Shown: positions 1 to 9,783, counted from the stretch's first letter. The stretch is 64,000 nt of DNA from Streptomyces sp. GESEQ-35 (GCF_017948485.1 NZ_JAFFSX010000002.1:496001-560000); one strand, 5' to 3'. A program made the numbers and translations. The notes: a model not told the origin generated them from the sequence alone.

Positions 1-988
1 GTACGGCGGGACCCTCGGGCTCGGTCGCGAGCAGCCCGAGCGCGGCCGCCTGGGCGGTCTCGGCCTCGGCGTTCTCGCGGCCGGCCGAGTGCAGCAGGGC
101 CAGCGTCGGGCGGGCGCCGGCGCTGGCCACGAGCAGGGTGTGACGGACCTCGTCGGAGAGGTTCTCCAGCCGGCTGAGGACGAGGGCCCGCAGCGAGGTC
201 GGGACCGGCAGCGGCTCGCCCGGCCGGGGACGCGCGGGGCTCTCGGCGAGCGCGCGGCCCAGTTCGAGGGCGAACAGCGGGTTGCCGCCGCTGGTGCGGT
301 GGATCTCGCGGACCGTGGAGCGCGACAGGCCCGTGTAGCCGCGGTGGTCGAGGAGGTCGGACACCTGGGTGCGGGAGAGCGGGTTGAGGCGGACGGCGAG
401 GGTGTCCGGCGGGGACGCGCGTAGATGGCGGTCGTACTCCTGGCCCTCCGTGCGGACCGCGCACAGCATCCGCACCGGGGTGTCGCCGAGGCGGCGCGCG
501 GCGAAGCCGAGGAGCTCGGCGCTGGCCGGGTCCAGCCACTGGAGGTCGTCGGCGACGATGAGAACGGGTCCTTCGGCGGCGAGCGCGCGCAGCGCGGACA
601 GCACCGCCAGGCGCAGCGCGAGCCCGTCGCGCTGGAGCGTGGACTCGCCGCGGCCGGTGAGCGCCGACTCCAGCGCGGTGCGCTGGGCGGCGGGCAGCTG
701 GTCGGACACCTCGTCCAGGGCCAGACCGAGCAGGTCGGCGAGGGCGAGGAAGGGGAGGTGGGATTCCGACTCGGTCGCCGAGCAGCGCAACACGGTCCGT
801 GCCGCTTCGGCATATTGCGCGGCCAACGCCCGCAGGAGCGTCGACTTTCCTATTCCGGCGGGGCCGTGCAGCAGCACGCTGCCGCCTCGGCCGAGCTGCT
901 CACGCGCCGCCGTGACCAGCTCCTCCCGGCCGATGACCAGGTCGGGGCGGCTTCTGGCAGGCTCCTTGAAGTCCCGTCGCACGGTCAC
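1..988 (-). CDS. LuxR-family (LAL-type) ATPase transcriptional regulator, N-terminal part, cut by window edge
   Basis: Reading leftward from a GTG at 988, preceded by a GGAGGGG ribosome site, gives about 329 codons without a stop before the window ends. A Walker A motif GPAGIGKST lies near residue 40 and a Walker B region LIVADDLQWLD near residue 140. This is the AAA/AfsR-like ATPase of large LuxR-type regulators, which normally end in a LuxR helix-turn-helix about 600 residues further on, outside the window. It diverges from the two acyl-CoA synthetase genes, so it probably controls them (inference). An in-frame GTG at 982 is an alternative start. Confidence 0.85.
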   Translation of the reverse strand, partial: MTVRRDFKEPARSRPDLVIGREELVTAAREQLGRGGSVLLHGPAGIGKSTLLRALAAQYAEAARTVLRCSATESESHLPFLALADLLGLALDEVSDQLPAAQRTALESALTGRGESTLQRDGLALRLAVLSALRALAAEGPVLIVADDLQWLDPASAELLGFAARRLGDTPVRMLCAVRTEGQEYDRHLRASPPDTLAVRLNPLSRTQVSDLLDHRGYTGLSRSTVREIHRTSGGNPLFALELGRALAESPARPRPGEPLPVPTSLRALVLSRLENLSDEVRHTLLVASAGARPTLALLHSAGRENAEAETAQAAALGLLATEPEGPAV

Positions 989-1092
989 CGCTCCCCTCCG
1001 TGTGTCGTGTCCGGGCCAATATTAGGCAATGGGTCTTTGAAATTCGGACGTGTGGCGAGGTGAGGGAAATAACAGGGACGGAGCATGCGGAT

Positions 1093-1111
1093 ATTCACAG
1101 CGCGGGTGAAT
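1093..1111. promoter_or_regulatory. Inverted repeat in divergent regulator/acyl-CoA synthetase promoter region
   Basis: ATTCAC-7 nt-GTGAAT is a perfect 6-bp inverted repeat inside an AT-richer stretch of the 245-bp divergent spacer (989-1233). Placement suggests an operator for the adjacent LuxR-type regulator. No function is proven. Confidence 0.35.
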
Positions 1112-1233
1112 GAATAATCGGTCGTCGAAGAGGGGTCGGTCGAGGCACGTGACAACGGCGTCCCGGCGGGGGTAGGGAGAGCTGGAGCAGGTCTGGGAGC
1201 CGCCCGGTGCTGGCCGGGGACCGAGGAGGACGG

Positions 1234-2922
1234 ATGACGACGCCGATGGAGTCGATGGAGTCGATGGAGGAGTTCCGCAGGGCACGGGACTTCCTGCTGG
1301 AGCACCGCGAGGACTACGCCACGGCGTACAAGGGCTTCGTCTGGCCCCGGCCCGAGCGGTTCAACTGGGCGCTCGACTGGTTCGACGCCATCGCCCAGGG
1401 CAACGCCCGGACCGCGCTGCACATCGTCGAGGAGGACGGCGACGAGGTCCGGCTGTCCTTCGCCGAGATGTCGGAGCGCTCGAACCGGGTGGCCAACTGG
1501 CTGCGCGGGCAGGGCGTCGCGGCGGGGGACCGCATCCTCGTCATGCTCGGCAACCAGGCCGAGCTGTGGGAGACGGCGCTGGCCGCGATGAAGCTGCGCG
1601 CGGTGGTCATCCCGGCCACCCCGCTGCTCGGCCCCGCCGACCTGCGGGACCGGGTCGAGCGCGGGCGCGTGCGGCACGTGCTCGTACGGGCCGAGGACAC
1701 CGGCAAGTTCGACGAGGTGCCCGGCGGCTACACGCGCGTCGTGGTCGGCGCCCCGGCAGCGGGCTGGCGGACGTACGAGGACGCCTACGCGGCCCCCGCG
1801 GACTTCGCGCCCGACGGGCCGACCCGCGCCGACGACCCGCTGATGCTCTACTTCACCTCCGGTACGACGGCCCGCCCCAAGCTCGTCGAGCACACCCACG
1901 CCTCGTACCCGATCGGGCATCTCGCCACCATGTACTGGATCGGCCTCAGGCCCGGCGACGTCCACCTCAACATCTCCTCCCCGGGCTGGGCCAAGCACGC
2001 CTGGTCCAACCTGTTCGCGCCGTGGAACGCGGAGGCGACCGTCTTCCTGCACAACTACACACGCTTCGACGCGGCCCGGCTGATGGCCGAGATGGACCGG
2101 GCGGGCGTGACCACGTTCTGCGCCCCGCCGACCGTGTGGCGCATGCTCATCCAGGCCGACCTGACCCAGCTGCGCACCCGGCCGCGCGAGGCGGTGGCCG
2201 CGGGAGAGCCGTTGAACCCCGAGGTCATCGAGCAGGTGCGGCTGGCCTGGGGCGTCACCATCCGGGACGGGTTCGGCCAGACCGAGACGGCCGTACAGGT
2301 CTCCAACAGTCCCGGCCAGCGGTTGAAGACGGGCTCCATGGGGCGGCCCAGCCCCGGCTACCGGGTGGAGCTCCTCGACCCGGTCTCCGGAGCGCCCGGC
2401 GCCGAGGAGGGCGAGATCGCCCTCGACCTGTCGGCCCGCCCGGTCGGCCTGATGACCGGCTACCACGGCGACCCGGAGCGTACGGCGGAGGCGATGGCGG
2501 GCGGCTACTACCGGACGGGAGACGTCGCATCGGTGGATGAAGACGGATACCTGACGTACATCGGGCGAAGTGACGACGTCTTCAAGGCCTCCGACTACAA
2601 GATCTCCCCCTTCGAGCTGGAGAGCGCCCTGCTGGAGCACGAGGCGGTGGCCGAGGCGGCCGTCGTGCCCGCGCCGGACGAGCTGCGGCTGGCGGTGCCC
2701 AAGGCGTACGTCGTCCTCGCGGAGGGCTGGCAGCCGGGGCCGGACACCGCGAAGGTGCTGTTCGAGCACTCCCGTGAGGTCCTCGCCCCCTACAAGCGCG
2801 TCCGCCGCCTGGAGTTCGCGCCGCTGCCCAAGACCGTCTCCGGCAAGATCCGCCGGATCGAGCTGCGCGAGGCCACGGCCGCCGGCTCGGACGCCGAGTA
2901 CCGCGAGGAGGACTTCCGGTGA
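1234..2922 (+). CDS. AMP-binding acyl-CoA synthetase
   Basis: The 562-residue protein is an ANL-superfamily enzyme that activates a carboxylic acid with ATP to an acyl-adenylate and then a CoA thioester. The P-loop-like motif [11 protein letters not shown] lies near residue 210, the hinge motif [20 protein letters not shown] near 425, and the C-terminal lysine region [10 protein letters not shown] near 535. The length is typical of medium-chain or aryl acyl-CoA synthetases. The ATG at 1234 was chosen because GAGGAGGA lies 3 nt upstream; an in-frame GTG at 1207 lacks such a site. The stop overlaps the next start (GTGA), so the two synthetases are translationally coupled. The substrate is not predictable from sequence. 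Confidence 0.93.
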   Translation: MTTPMESMESMEEFRRARDFLLEHREDYATAYKGFVWPRPERFNWALDWFDAIAQGNARTALHIVEEDGDEVRLSFAEMSERSNRVANWLRGQGVAAGDRILVMLGNQAELWETALAAMKLRAVVIPATPLLGPADLRDRVERGRVRHVLVRAEDTGKFDEVPGGYTRVVVGAPAAGWRTYEDAYAAPADFAPDGPTRADDPLMLYFTSGTTARPKLVEHTHASYPIGHLATMYWIGLRPGDVHLNISSPGWAKHAWSNLFAPWNAEATVFLHNYTRFDAARLMAEMDRAGVTTFCAPPTVWRMLIQADLTQLRTRPREAVAAGEPLNPEVIEQVRLAWGVTIRDGFGQTETAVQVSNSPGQRLKTGSMGRPSPGYRVELLDPVSGAPGAEEGEIALDLSARPVGLMTGYHGDPERTAEAMAGGYYRTGDVASVDEDGYLTYIGRSDDVFKASDYKISPFELESALLEHEAVAEAAVVPAPDELRLAVPKAYVVLAEGWQPGPDTAKVLFEHSREVLAPYKRVRRLEFAPLPKTVSGKIRRIELREATAAGSDAEYREEDFR

Positions 2923-4505
2923 CCTCGTACACCCATGGGACGAGCGGGACCGCGCTCCTCGGCGACACGATCGGCGCCAATCTGGACCGGGCCGTCGCCG
3001 CCTGGCCGGACCGCGAGGCGCTCGTCGACGTGCCCTCCGGGCGGCGCTGGACCTACGCCCAATTCGCGGCGGACATCGACGAGTTGGCGTACGCGCTGGT
3101 CGCGAGCGGCGTCGCCAAGGGTGACCGGGTGGGTATCTGGGCGGTGAACTGCCCCGAGTGGGTGCTGGTTCAGTACGCCACCGCCCGCATCGGCGCGATC
3201 ATGGTGAACATCAACCCGGCGTACCGCACGCACGAGGTCGAGTACGTCCTCAACCAGGCCGGGATCTCCCTGCTGTTCGCCTCGCTCCGGCACAAGACCA
3301 GCGACTACCGGGCGATGGTCGGGCAAGTGCGGGGCAAGTGCCCGCAGTTGAGGGAGACCGTGTTCATCGGGGACCCGAGCTGGGACGCGCTGATCGCGCG
3401 GGGGACGCCTGTTCCGTACGAGGAACTGTCCTGCGACGACCCCATCAACATCCAGTACACCTCGGGCACGACGGGCTTCCCGAAGGGGGCCACGCTGTCC
3501 CACCACAACATCCTCAACAACGGTTACTTCGTCGGCGAGTCGATCTCGTACAGCGAGCAGGACCGGATCTGCATCCCCGTGCCCTTCTACCACTGCTTCG
3601 GCATGGTCATGGGAAATCTGGCGGCCACGTCGCACGGCGCGTGCATGGTCGTCCCGGCACCGTCCTTCGATCCGCAGGCCACGCTGGAGGCGGTGCAGCA
3701 GGAGCGGTGCACCTCCCTGTACGGCGTACCGACCATGTTCATCGCGGAGCTGAACCATCCGGACTTCGCCACATACGACCTGTCGTCGCTGCGCACCGGG
3801 ATCATGGCGGGTTCGCCCTGCCCGGTGGAGGTGATGAAGCGGGTGGTCGCCGAGATGCACATGGAGGAGGTCTCCATCTGCTACGGCATGACCGAGACCT
3901 CCCCGGTCTCCCTCCAGACCCGGATCGACGACGACCTGGAGCACCGCACCGGCACCGTCGGCCGGGTCCTCCCGCACATCGAGGTGAAGATCGTCGACCC
4001 GGCCGACGGACGGACCGGGCCGCGGGGCGTTCCGGGCGAGTTGTGCACCCGTGGCTACAGCGTGATGCTCGGCTACTGGAACGAACCCGAGAAGACCGCC
4101 GAGTCCATCGACGCCGCCCGCTGGATGCACACCGGCGACCTCGCGGTGATGCGCGAGGACGGCTATGTCGAGATCGTCGGCCGCATCAAGGACATGATCA
4201 TCCGGGGCGGCGAGAACATCTACCCCCGCGAGATCGAGGAGTTCCTCTACGCCCATCCGAAGATCGCGGACGTCCAGGTGGTCGGCGTACCGCACGAGCG
4301 CTACGGCGAGGAGGTCCTCGCCTGTGTCATCCCGCGCGACCCGGCCGACCCGCCGACCCTGGAGGAGCTGCGGTCCTTCTGCGACGGACGGCTGGCCCAC
4401 TACAAGATCCCCAGCCGGCTGCAGATCCTGGACTCCTTCCCGATGACCGTGTCCGGGAAGGTACGCAAGATCGAGCTGCGGGAGGAGGCTGTGCGGGGGC
4501 TCTGA
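2919..4505 (+). CDS. AMP-binding acyl-CoA synthetase (FadD-like)
   Basis: A second ANL enzyme of 528 residues, with start overlapping the stop of the preceding synthetase. The adenylate motif [13 protein letters not shown] is near residue 180, the acyl-binding region CYGMTETSP near 325, the hinge [19 protein letters not shown] near 405 and the catalytic-lysine region MTVSGKVRK near 510. Overall it resembles bacterial fatty-acyl-CoA ligases used in beta-oxidation. It is only moderately similar to its upstream partner, so this is not a recent duplication. The pair may act on related substrates under the divergent regulator (inference). It converges with the AAA+ cassette with only 3 nt between stops. 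Confidence 0.93.
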   Translation: MTSYTHGTSGTALLGDTIGANLDRAVAAWPDREALVDVPSGRRWTYAQFAADIDELAYALVASGVAKGDRVGIWAVNCPEWVLVQYATARIGAIMVNINPAYRTHEVEYVLNQAGISLLFASLRHKTSDYRAMVGQVRGKCPQLRETVFIGDPSWDALIARGTPVPYEELSCDDPINIQYTSGTTGFPKGATLSHHNILNNGYFVGESISYSEQDRICIPVPFYHCFGMVMGNLAATSHGACMVVPAPSFDPQATLEAVQQERCTSLYGVPTMFIAELNHPDFATYDLSSLRTGIMAGSPCPVEVMKRVVAEMHMEEVSICYGMTETSPVSLQTRIDDDLEHRTGTVGRVLPHIEVKIVDPADGRTGPRGVPGELCTRGYSVMLGYWNEPEKTAESIDAARWMHTGDLAVMREDGYVEIVGRIKDMIIRGGENIYPREIEEFLYAHPKIADVQVVGVPHERYGEEVLACVIPRDPADPPTLEELRSFCDGRLAHYKIPSRLQILDSFPMTVSGKVRKIELREEAVRGL

Positions 4506-4508
4506 CGC

Positions 4509-5630
4509 TCAGCTCACCTCCTCGGCGTGCTTCCCGTCGGCCAGGCGGCGGCGGAGCTGGTCGGCGACCGACTCCCGTCCCTCTTCGGTGAGTTCGGCCG
4601 CGGTGGTGTCCGCAGCCGGAGCGGCCGGTCGGGGCGCGCGCTGCTCCTCGAGCGCCGACAGCAGCGCGGCGCGGGTGACGGTGCCGAGGCGGCGGCGGGC
4701 CGTGCCGACGGCCGCTAGGACGACCGCCATCTTGATGTCGCGACCCGACACGTCGGACACGTCGGCGAGTTCGTCGAGCGTGACGTCGTCGTGTACAGGC
4801 AGTTCGGCGGGCAGGTGGGTCTGCCAGATGAGCCTGCGGGCCGTGCGGTCGGGCAGCGTGAAGTCGACGTGCAGCAGCCGGGACTCGATCGCCGCGTCAT
4901 AGCTGTGCGGCAGATTGCTCGCGAAGATCACCAGCCCTTCGAAGGTGTCGAGCGCCATCAGCAGTTCGGTCCGCATGGAGTTGATGGCGCTCTCCGCGGC
5001 CTGCTGGGGCTGGGCGAACCGGCGGGAGAGCAACGACTCCGCCTCGTCGACGAACAGGACGGCGTTCTGTTCCTTGGCCGTGGCGAACAGCGCGGCGAGG
5101 TTCTTCGGGCCTTCGCCGTGGTACTTGCTTTCCAGGTCCGACAGCCTGCAGGACAGGATGCGGCGGCCCAGCCGGTGTGCGATGGCATGGGCGGCCATGG
5201 TCTTTCCCGTGCCGGGCGGCCCACGGAAGTTGACCGCCGTGGACGGATTCGGCTCGATCGACCGCAGGTTCCAGGTGCCGAAGACGAGTGGAGCCACCTC
5301 GACGAGCGACACACAGTCGAGCAGTCTGTCGGTGGTCTCGTGGGGCAACACCAACTGGTCGAAGCTGTAGAGCGGTTCGATCGTCGGAAACTCGGGCGTC
5401 TCCGTTTCGTGCTCGGTGGCCGGGGCCGACCGGGCCTCCTCGTGCGCCGGTTGGCCGTATCCGGCGCTGATGGCGAACGGGGCGGGCCGGTAGCGGCTGA
5501 TGACCTCACCGAGCATCGCGAACAGGCGCACTCTGAACTTCACCAGCTCCCGTTCCGGGATGTCCTCGGGGAATCCGCTGAGGAACAGACGGGGCGCGAA
5601 CCGGGTGTCCCCGGATTCATGTGCGGACAC
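4509..5630 (-). CDS. AAA+ ATPase of the Cdc48/FtsH-like type, last gene of a small-membrane-protein cassette
   Basis: The 373-residue protein has an N-terminal region of about 90 residues with no recognised domain, then a complete AAA+ module: Walker A GPPGTGKT (137-144), Walker B VLFVDEAE (191-198), sensor-1 ASN (237-239) and an arginine-finger-like IESR (248-251). A short charged tail follows. Such classic AAA proteins remodel or unfold other proteins. No protease or membrane segment is fused. Its start overlaps the 3' end of the upstream membrane-protein gene by 14 nt, indicating co-translation. I infer that it works with the small membrane proteins encoded just upstream; the substrate is unknown. 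Confidence 0.85.
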   Translation of the reverse strand: MSAHESGDTRFAPRLFLSGFPEDIPERELVKFRVRLFAMLGEVISRYRPAPFAISAGYGQPAHEEARSAPATEHETETPEFPTIEPLYSFDQLVLPHETTDRLLDCVSLVEVAPLVFGTWNLRSIEPNPSTAVNFRGPPGTGKTMAAHAIAHRLGRRILSCRLSDLESKYHGEGPKNLAALFATAKEQNAVLFVDEAESLLSRRFAQPQQAAESAINSMRTELLMALDTFEGLVIFASNLPHSYDAAIESRLLHVDFTLPDRTARRLIWQTHLPAELPVHDDVTLDELADVSDVSGRDIKMAVVLAAVGTARRRLGTVTRAALLSALEEQRAPRPAAPAADTTAAELTEEGRESVADQLRRRLADGKHAEEVS

Positions 5631-5910
5631 GGATCACACCTCCCGACGTGGCGAGCCTGCGCGTGAGTTCGGGATCCAGGGCGTGGGCGTCCCAGGTCTG
5701 GTCGGCGGCCCTGACCCCGGCCGATGTGAAGATGCCGGCGACGACGTGGTAGTCCCCGCTGGCCAGGCGGCTGGAGAGGATCTCGGCGTATCCGCCCCGC
5801 AGGGACCGTCCGCGGACCCAGGTGTCCACCATGTCCCAGGTCACCTGGGCCAGCACGGCTCCGGCGGCGAGGCCTGCCAGGAGGAGGAAGATGATGCTGA
5901 TGGGTTCCAC
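5617..5910 (-). CDS. Small membrane protein of the AAA+ cassette (97 aa)
   Basis: An N-terminal hydrophobic helix (about residues 4-22) is followed by a soluble part of about 70 residues ending in a beta-rich, basic tail. The pattern of one membrane anchor, an ERL/SRLASGDY-like segment and a VxxGIF segment is shared with the upstream 119-residue protein (RIANKDYAKVGGVF), so the two are probably distant paralogues. It overlaps the AAA+ gene by 14 nt. I do not recognise a family. A role as membrane partner or substrate of the ATPase is inference. Confidence 0.7.
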   Translation of the reverse strand: MEPISIIFLLLAGLAAGAVLAQVTWDMVDTWVRGRSLRGGYAEILSSRLASGDYHVVAGIFTSAGVRAADQTWDAHALDPELTRRLATSGGVIRVRT

Positions 5911-5919
5911 CGTCGGTCC

Positions 5920-6279
5920 TCAGGTGTAGACGACGAGGCCGCGGCCCGCCGTGTGGTTCTTCACCACGTCGACGCCGGGCTCGCGGGAGCTGGCGAGCGC
6001 GCGGGCCTCGATCACCCGGCCGCTCCGCTCGTCGAAGAAGCCCTGGACGACACGTGTGGACGCGGTCACCGGGGTCTTGTCGAAAACCCCGCCCACCTTC
6101 GCGTAGTCCTTGTTGGCGATGCGCTCCGCCAGGGTGAAGGCGATGGCGTTCGTGTTCTCCGCCTTGATCTTTCCACGGGCCTTGAACCATTCCGTGATGA
6201 TTTCCACGGTGATGGCCACGATGGCCACAGCGATATACCCGAAAAAGGAGATCGCGGCGATGAGAGAGAGTGGATCCAT
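5920..6279 (-). CDS. Small membrane protein of the AAA+ cassette (119 aa)
   Basis: A hydrophobic N-terminus (about residues 3-29) is followed by a basic amphipathic segment and an RIANKDYAKVGGVF region that parallels the neighbouring 97-residue protein. The C-terminal half carries alternating hydrophobic segments and ends VVYT. It sits 9 nt upstream of the next gene in the same direction, consistent with an operon. The family is unknown to me. Likely orientation is N-terminus in the membrane with a cytoplasmic domain accessible to the AAA+ ATPase (inference). Confidence 0.7.
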   Translation of the reverse strand: MDPLSLIAAISFFGYIAVAIVAITVEIITEWFKARGKIKAENTNAIAFTLAERIANKDYAKVGGVFDKTPVTASTRVVQGFFDERSGRVIEARALASSREPGVDVVKNHTAGRGLVVYT

Positions 6280-6321
6280 TGTTCTTTCCCCCGATGATGT
6301 TCGTTTGCTACGTGATTTTGT

Positions 6322-6468
6322 TCAGTTGTGGCGCCGGAACCATTGGTTCAGCTCTTCCTGATCGATCCGGACTTCGTGTCGGCGCCGCCTCAGACGTATC
6401 CGGAGCGCGGCGATGATTACGGTCGACGCGGCAATCAACGCCGCACCCGCGCTCACCCATTTCCACAT
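6322..6468 (-). CDS. Micro-protein with one membrane helix (48 aa)
   Basis: A short reading frame starts at an ATG preceded by GAGGAA. The product has a hydrophobic helix (about residues 6-22), then a very basic stretch RIRLRRRRHEVRI and a polar tail. It lies in the same direction between the 136-residue hypothetical and the 119-residue membrane protein, filling what would otherwise be an empty operon gap. The composition fits a single-pass membrane peptide with a positive cytoplasmic side. No family is recognised. Confidence 0.5.
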   Translation of the reverse strand: MWKWVSAGAALIAASTVIIAALRIRLRRRRHEVRIDQEELNQWFRRHN

Positions 6469-6494
6469 AGGTTCCTCGATTCCCCGTTGGCGAG

Positions 6495-6905
6495 CTACTC
6501 GAAGATGATGAGTTCTCGGCCGCCGAGCATGGCCGTCAGCTCCCGGTCCAGGCGCCGGGCCACCATGAACCGTCCGTGCGGAGACCCGGTGGGGCTCAGG
6601 CAGGGCCGGTTCGCGGAGTCCACGAACAGCTGGAGGCAGGGGATTCCGGAAGCAAGCCCTTGCCGTATGAGGAGGGCGCCGTGATCTACCTCGGGTGTGT
6701 CCGGGCGTTCTTCCACGAAATAGCGCACGATCTCGTCGAAGGTGAGCAGATCCAAGTGGCGGGGTCGCGGCACCTGTGCCCTTTTGATCGCCGCCTTGCC
6801 GAGGAGTTGCAGAACTCCCACGATGGCCTCGGTCGGGTCGGGTGGCGCCTCATTTGCCCAGCGTCGCAGTTTGCGTTCGTGCGCGGATTGCGGATCATCG
6901 GCCAT
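6495..6905 (-). CDS. Hypothetical protein of the AAA+ cassette (136 aa)
   Basis: A soluble, charged protein with no signal or membrane segment. The middle contains a helical stretch around LDLLTFDEIVRYFVEERPD and the C-terminal half has alternating beta-like segments ending ELIIFE. It resembles no family I can name. Spacing to the next gene is 26 nt, and upstream there are about 117 nt of relatively AT-rich DNA that could hold a promoter. It is probably the first gene of the tight five-gene run ending in the AAA+ ATPase. Confidence 0.65.
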   Translation of the reverse strand: MADDPQSAHERKLRRWANEAPPDPTEAIVGVLQLLGKAAIKRAQVPRPRHLDLLTFDEIVRYFVEERPDTPEVDHGALLIRQGLASGIPCLQLFVDSANRPCLSPTGSPHGRFMVARRLDRELTAMLGGRELIIFE

Positions 6906-7022
6906 GTCATCATCCCCCGAAGCCGTATCTCCAGAGGCAAGAGTGTAGCGGCGGAGGCCGTTTTGTGTATCGCCTTTTTTCGGGGTCCGGAAATGTTATG
7001 CGCTGTGCGATTTTCCGTGCGA

Positions 7023-7727
7023 TTACAGGGCGTCGGTGGTGCCCGTTGCCCCCGTCGCATCCAGTTCGTCGGCGAGGCTGTTGACCGGCTGGGGGGTGCC
7101 CGTGAGGTCGAGGACGAAGAGGGGGATGCCCAGGGCGTCGGCGCGGGTGCGGGCGTCCGTGGCGTATCCGGCGAGGGAGAAGTAGACGCAGTCGGCGGAC
7201 TCCGACATGGCCGTCAGCCACAGGCACTCCACGTCCCGCAGTGAGGCGGGGCGCACGGTCGGATCGACCTGGGCCACCAGGCCGCGGGCGGCCAGGCCGA
7301 TACCGGACGGGGGCCGCTGGTCCGCCCGGCGGATGTCCTCGTAGCCGAGCCAGCGCAGATAGAGGGCCGCGGCGGTGACGGCGTCGCGGGCCGTGCGGAT
7401 GGTCACCGGGTTGAAGGCGCGTCGCGGGGCCGGCGTCGCGGGTTCGGCCGCCTCGCCGTCGGCATCCGCGCGCGCCATCGGGATCCGCAGCAGAGTCCCG
7501 CAGGCGCAGCCCAGCTCCGGCCGTGGCCACTGGTCGCTGCGGCCGCAGGACGCGCAGCGCACGGTGACCCACTGCTCGTCCCAGACCGGGTGGGTGACGG
7601 CCGTCGCGGTCCCCTCCGGATCGAGCGGCGGGATCACGGGCGCGCCGCACGCGCATGGATACGACGGCGCCGTGTAGAGCTGCTCGCACCGACAGGCCGG
7701 GCAGCGCACCGACACGCTCTCGGACAT
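7023..7727 (-). CDS. Double zinc-ribbon protein with possible restriction-endonuclease-like C-terminal domain
   Basis: The 234-residue product starts with two cysteine-rich ribbons, VRCPAC...CACG and VRCASCG...CACG. About 130 residues follow that begin [18 protein letters not shown] and run through a GLVAQVDP strand to [19 protein letters not shown]. That order resembles Mrr-like restriction-endonuclease folds, but the expected Q-x-K catalytic lysine is replaced (AQVDP), so nuclease activity is doubtful. Start: ATG 7727 has GGAG 6 nt upstream. An in-frame ATG at 7778 has an even better GGAGG and would add 17 residues. It is codirectional with the AAA+ cassette but 117 nt away, so membership is uncertain. 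Confidence 0.65.
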   Translation of the reverse strand: MSESVSVRCPACRCEQLYTAPSYPCACGAPVIPPLDPEGTATAVTHPVWDEQWVTVRCASCGRSDQWPRPELGCACGTLLRIPMARADADGEAAEPATPAPRRAFNPVTIRTARDAVTAAALYLRWLGYEDIRRADQRPPSGIGLAARGLVAQVDPTVRPASLRDVECLWLTAMSESADCVYFSLAGYATDARTRADALGIPLFVLDLTGTPQPVNSLADELDATGATGTTDAL

Positions 7728-7810
7728 GGCCCACTCCAGGACGAGATCGCGACCGCACACCGGGACAAGCGCTGCCATCGTCCTCCAGAAAACCCCTGCT
7801 TGTCCGTCTC

Positions 7811-7840
7811 TTGACTGCCCTTCCCCGACCCGCCTACATT
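7811..7840 (+). promoter_or_regulatory. gcl promoter
   Basis: TTGACT (7811-7816), an 18-nt spacer and TACATT (7835-7840) form a good sigma-70-type promoter about 110 nt upstream of the carboligase start. The predicted transcription start, about 7847, falls inside the tandem operators. Confidence 0.7.
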
Positions 7841-7842
7841 GT

Positions 7843-7878
7843 TTCCAGATAGTAGAAAACAAATTCCACAATACGGAA
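7843..7878. promoter_or_regulatory. Tandem operators (TTCC-RY-N3-RY-GGAA) at the gcl transcription start
   Basis: A perfect match to the shared 15-bp motif, TTCCACAATACGGAA, lies at 7864-7878. A weaker copy, TTCCAGATAGTAGAA, lies exactly 21 bp upstream at 7843-7857. Both cover the predicted start of transcription, as expected for a repressor. The same motif recurs at hyi, catalase, allantoinase and malate synthase. The inferred reader is the IclR/AllR protein encoded at 41.4-42.2 kb. Confidence 0.7.
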
Positions 7879-7947
7879 GTCAATCGGAAGTACTCACCGC
7901 GGGGCGCGACGGGAGTGCACATCCGACAGCCGAAGCAGGAGTACTCA

Positions 7948-9732
7948 ATGGCTCGTATGACCGCTGCCCGCGCGGCAGTCGAGATCCTCAAGCGCGAGGG
8001 CGTCAGCGACGCGTTCGGTGTCCCGGGCGCGGCGATCAACCCGTTCTACGCGGCCCTCAAGGCCTCCGGCGGCATCCAGCACACTCTGGCCCGGCACGTC
8101 GAGGGCGCCTCGCACATGGCGGAGGGGTACACCCGGACCCACCCCGGCAACATCGGCGTCTGCATCGGCACGTCCGGCCCGGCCGGCACTGACATGATCA
8201 CCGGTCTGTACTCCGCCATCGGTGACTCCATCCCGATCCTGTGCATCACGGGCCAGGCCCCGACCGCCGTGATCCACAAGGAGGACTTCCAGGCCGTCGA
8301 CATCGCCTCGATCGCCAAGCCGGTGACCAAGATGGCCGTCACCGTCCTGGAGGCCGCGCAGGTCCCCGGCGTCTTCCAGCAGGCCTTCCATCTGATGCGG
8401 TCCGGCCGTCCCGGCCCCGTCCTCATCGACCTGCCGATCGACGTCCAGCTCACCGAGATCGAGTTCGACCCGGAGACGTACGAGCCGCTGCCGGTGTACA
8501 AGCCCGCCGCGAGCCGCGCCCAGATCGAGAAGGCGATCGGCATGCTGAACGCCGCCGAGCGCCCGCTGATCGTGGCCGGCGGCGGCGTCATCAACGCCGA
8601 CGCGGCCGAACTCCTCGTCGAGTTCGCCGAGTTGACCGGCACCCCGGTCGTCCCCACCCTCATGGGCTGGGGCATCCTGCCCGACGACCACGAGCTGAAC
8701 GCCGGCATGGTGGGCCTCCAGACCTCGCACCGCTACGGCAACGCGACCTTCCTGGAGTCCGACTTCGTCCTCGGCATCGGCAACCGCTGGGCCAACCGCC
8801 ACACCGGCAAGCTGGACGTCTACACGGCCGGCCGGAAGTTCGTCCACGTCGATGTCGAGCCCACCCAGATCGGCAAGATCTTCGCCCCGGACTACGGCAT
8901 CGCGTCCGACGCCAAGGCCGCGCTAAAGCTGTTCGTCGAGGTGGCAAGGGAGTTGAAGGCGGCTGGCAAGCTGCCCGACCGCTCGGCGTGGGCGGACTCG
9001 GCGCAGGAGAAGAAGGCCACCCTCCAGCGCCGTACGCACTTCGACGACATCCCGATCAAGCCACAGCGCGTCTACGAGGAGATGAACAAGGCCTTCGGCC
9101 CGGAGACCCGGTACGTCTCCACCATCGGCCTCTCGCAGATCGCCGGCGCCCAGATGCTGCACGTCTACCGGCCGCGGCACTGGATCAACTGCGGCCAGGC
9201 GGGCCCCCTCGGCTGGACCGTCCCGGCCGCGCTCGGCGTCGCCAAGGCCGACCCGGAGGCGCAGGTCGTGGCGCTCTCCGGCGACTACGACTTCCAGTTC
9301 ATGATGGAGGAGCTGGCGGTCGGGGCGCAGCACAAGATCCCGTACGTCCATGTCCTGGTCAACAACTCCTACCTGGGCCTCATCCGCCAGGCGCAGCGGG
9401 CGTTCGAGATCGACTTCCAGGTCAACCTGGAGTTTGAGAACATCAACTCGCCCGAGCTGGGCGTCTACGGCGTGGACCACGTCAAGGTCGCCGAAGGCCT
9501 CGGCTGCAAGGCGATCAGGGTGACCGACCCGAACGAGCTGGGTGCGGCACTCGAGGAGGCCAAGAAGCTGGCCGCCGAGTTCCAGGTTCCGGTGATCGTT
9601 GAGGCGATCCTGGAGCGGGTCACCAACATCTCCATGTCCACCACCAACGACATCAGCAACGTGGTGGAGTTCGAGGAGTTGGCGACCGAGCCCGGCCATG
9701 CGCCGACGTCGATCAAGACGCTGAAGGTCTGA
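7948..9732 (+). CDS. gcl: Glyoxylate carboligase (tartronate-semialdehyde synthase)
   Basis: The 594-residue ThDP enzyme joins two glyoxylate molecules to tartronate semialdehyde plus CO2. The N-terminal PYR domain starts [16 protein letters not shown] and includes [12 protein letters not shown], and the length is that of Gcl. At the position where related enzymes use a catalytic Glu, the segment is [12 protein letters not shown], as in carboligases that lack it. The C-terminal PP domain has the ThDP motif SGDYDFQF...[12 protein letters not shown]. The ATG at 7948 follows AGGAG with 7-nt spacing. With GlxR and Hyi it channels glyoxylate from allantoin toward glycerate. Confidence 0.95.
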   Translation: MARMTAARAAVEILKREGVSDAFGVPGAAINPFYAALKASGGIQHTLARHVEGASHMAEGYTRTHPGNIGVCIGTSGPAGTDMITGLYSAIGDSIPILCITGQAPTAVIHKEDFQAVDIASIAKPVTKMAVTVLEAAQVPGVFQQAFHLMRSGRPGPVLIDLPIDVQLTEIEFDPETYEPLPVYKPAASRAQIEKAIGMLNAAERPLIVAGGGVINADAAELLVEFAELTGTPVVPTLMGWGILPDDHELNAGMVGLQTSHRYGNATFLESDFVLGIGNRWANRHTGKLDVYTAGRKFVHVDVEPTQIGKIFAPDYGIASDAKAALKLFVEVARELKAAGKLPDRSAWADSAQEKKATLQRRTHFDDIPIKPQRVYEEMNKAFGPETRYVSTIGLSQIAGAQMLHVYRPRHWINCGQAGPLGWTVPAALGVAKADPEAQVVALSGDYDFQFMMEELAVGAQHKIPYVHVLVNNSYLGLIRQAQRAFEIDFQVNLEFENINSPELGVYGVDHVKVAEGLGCKAIRVTDPNELGAALEEAKKLAAEFQVPVIVEAILERVTNISMSTTNDISNVVEFEELATEPGHAPTSIKTLKV

Positions 9733-9752
9733 CGTACCCGCACCAACACCAG

Positions 9753-9783
9753 GGGCGGTCCATCCGAGGGGGATGGGCCGCCC
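9753..9783 (+). terminator. Terminator hairpin after gcl
   Basis: A 13-bp stem (9753-9765 with 9771-9783, one G-U pair) around a 5-nt loop lies 20 nt after the gcl stop. There is no long U tract, as is usual in Streptomyces. Confidence 0.65.
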
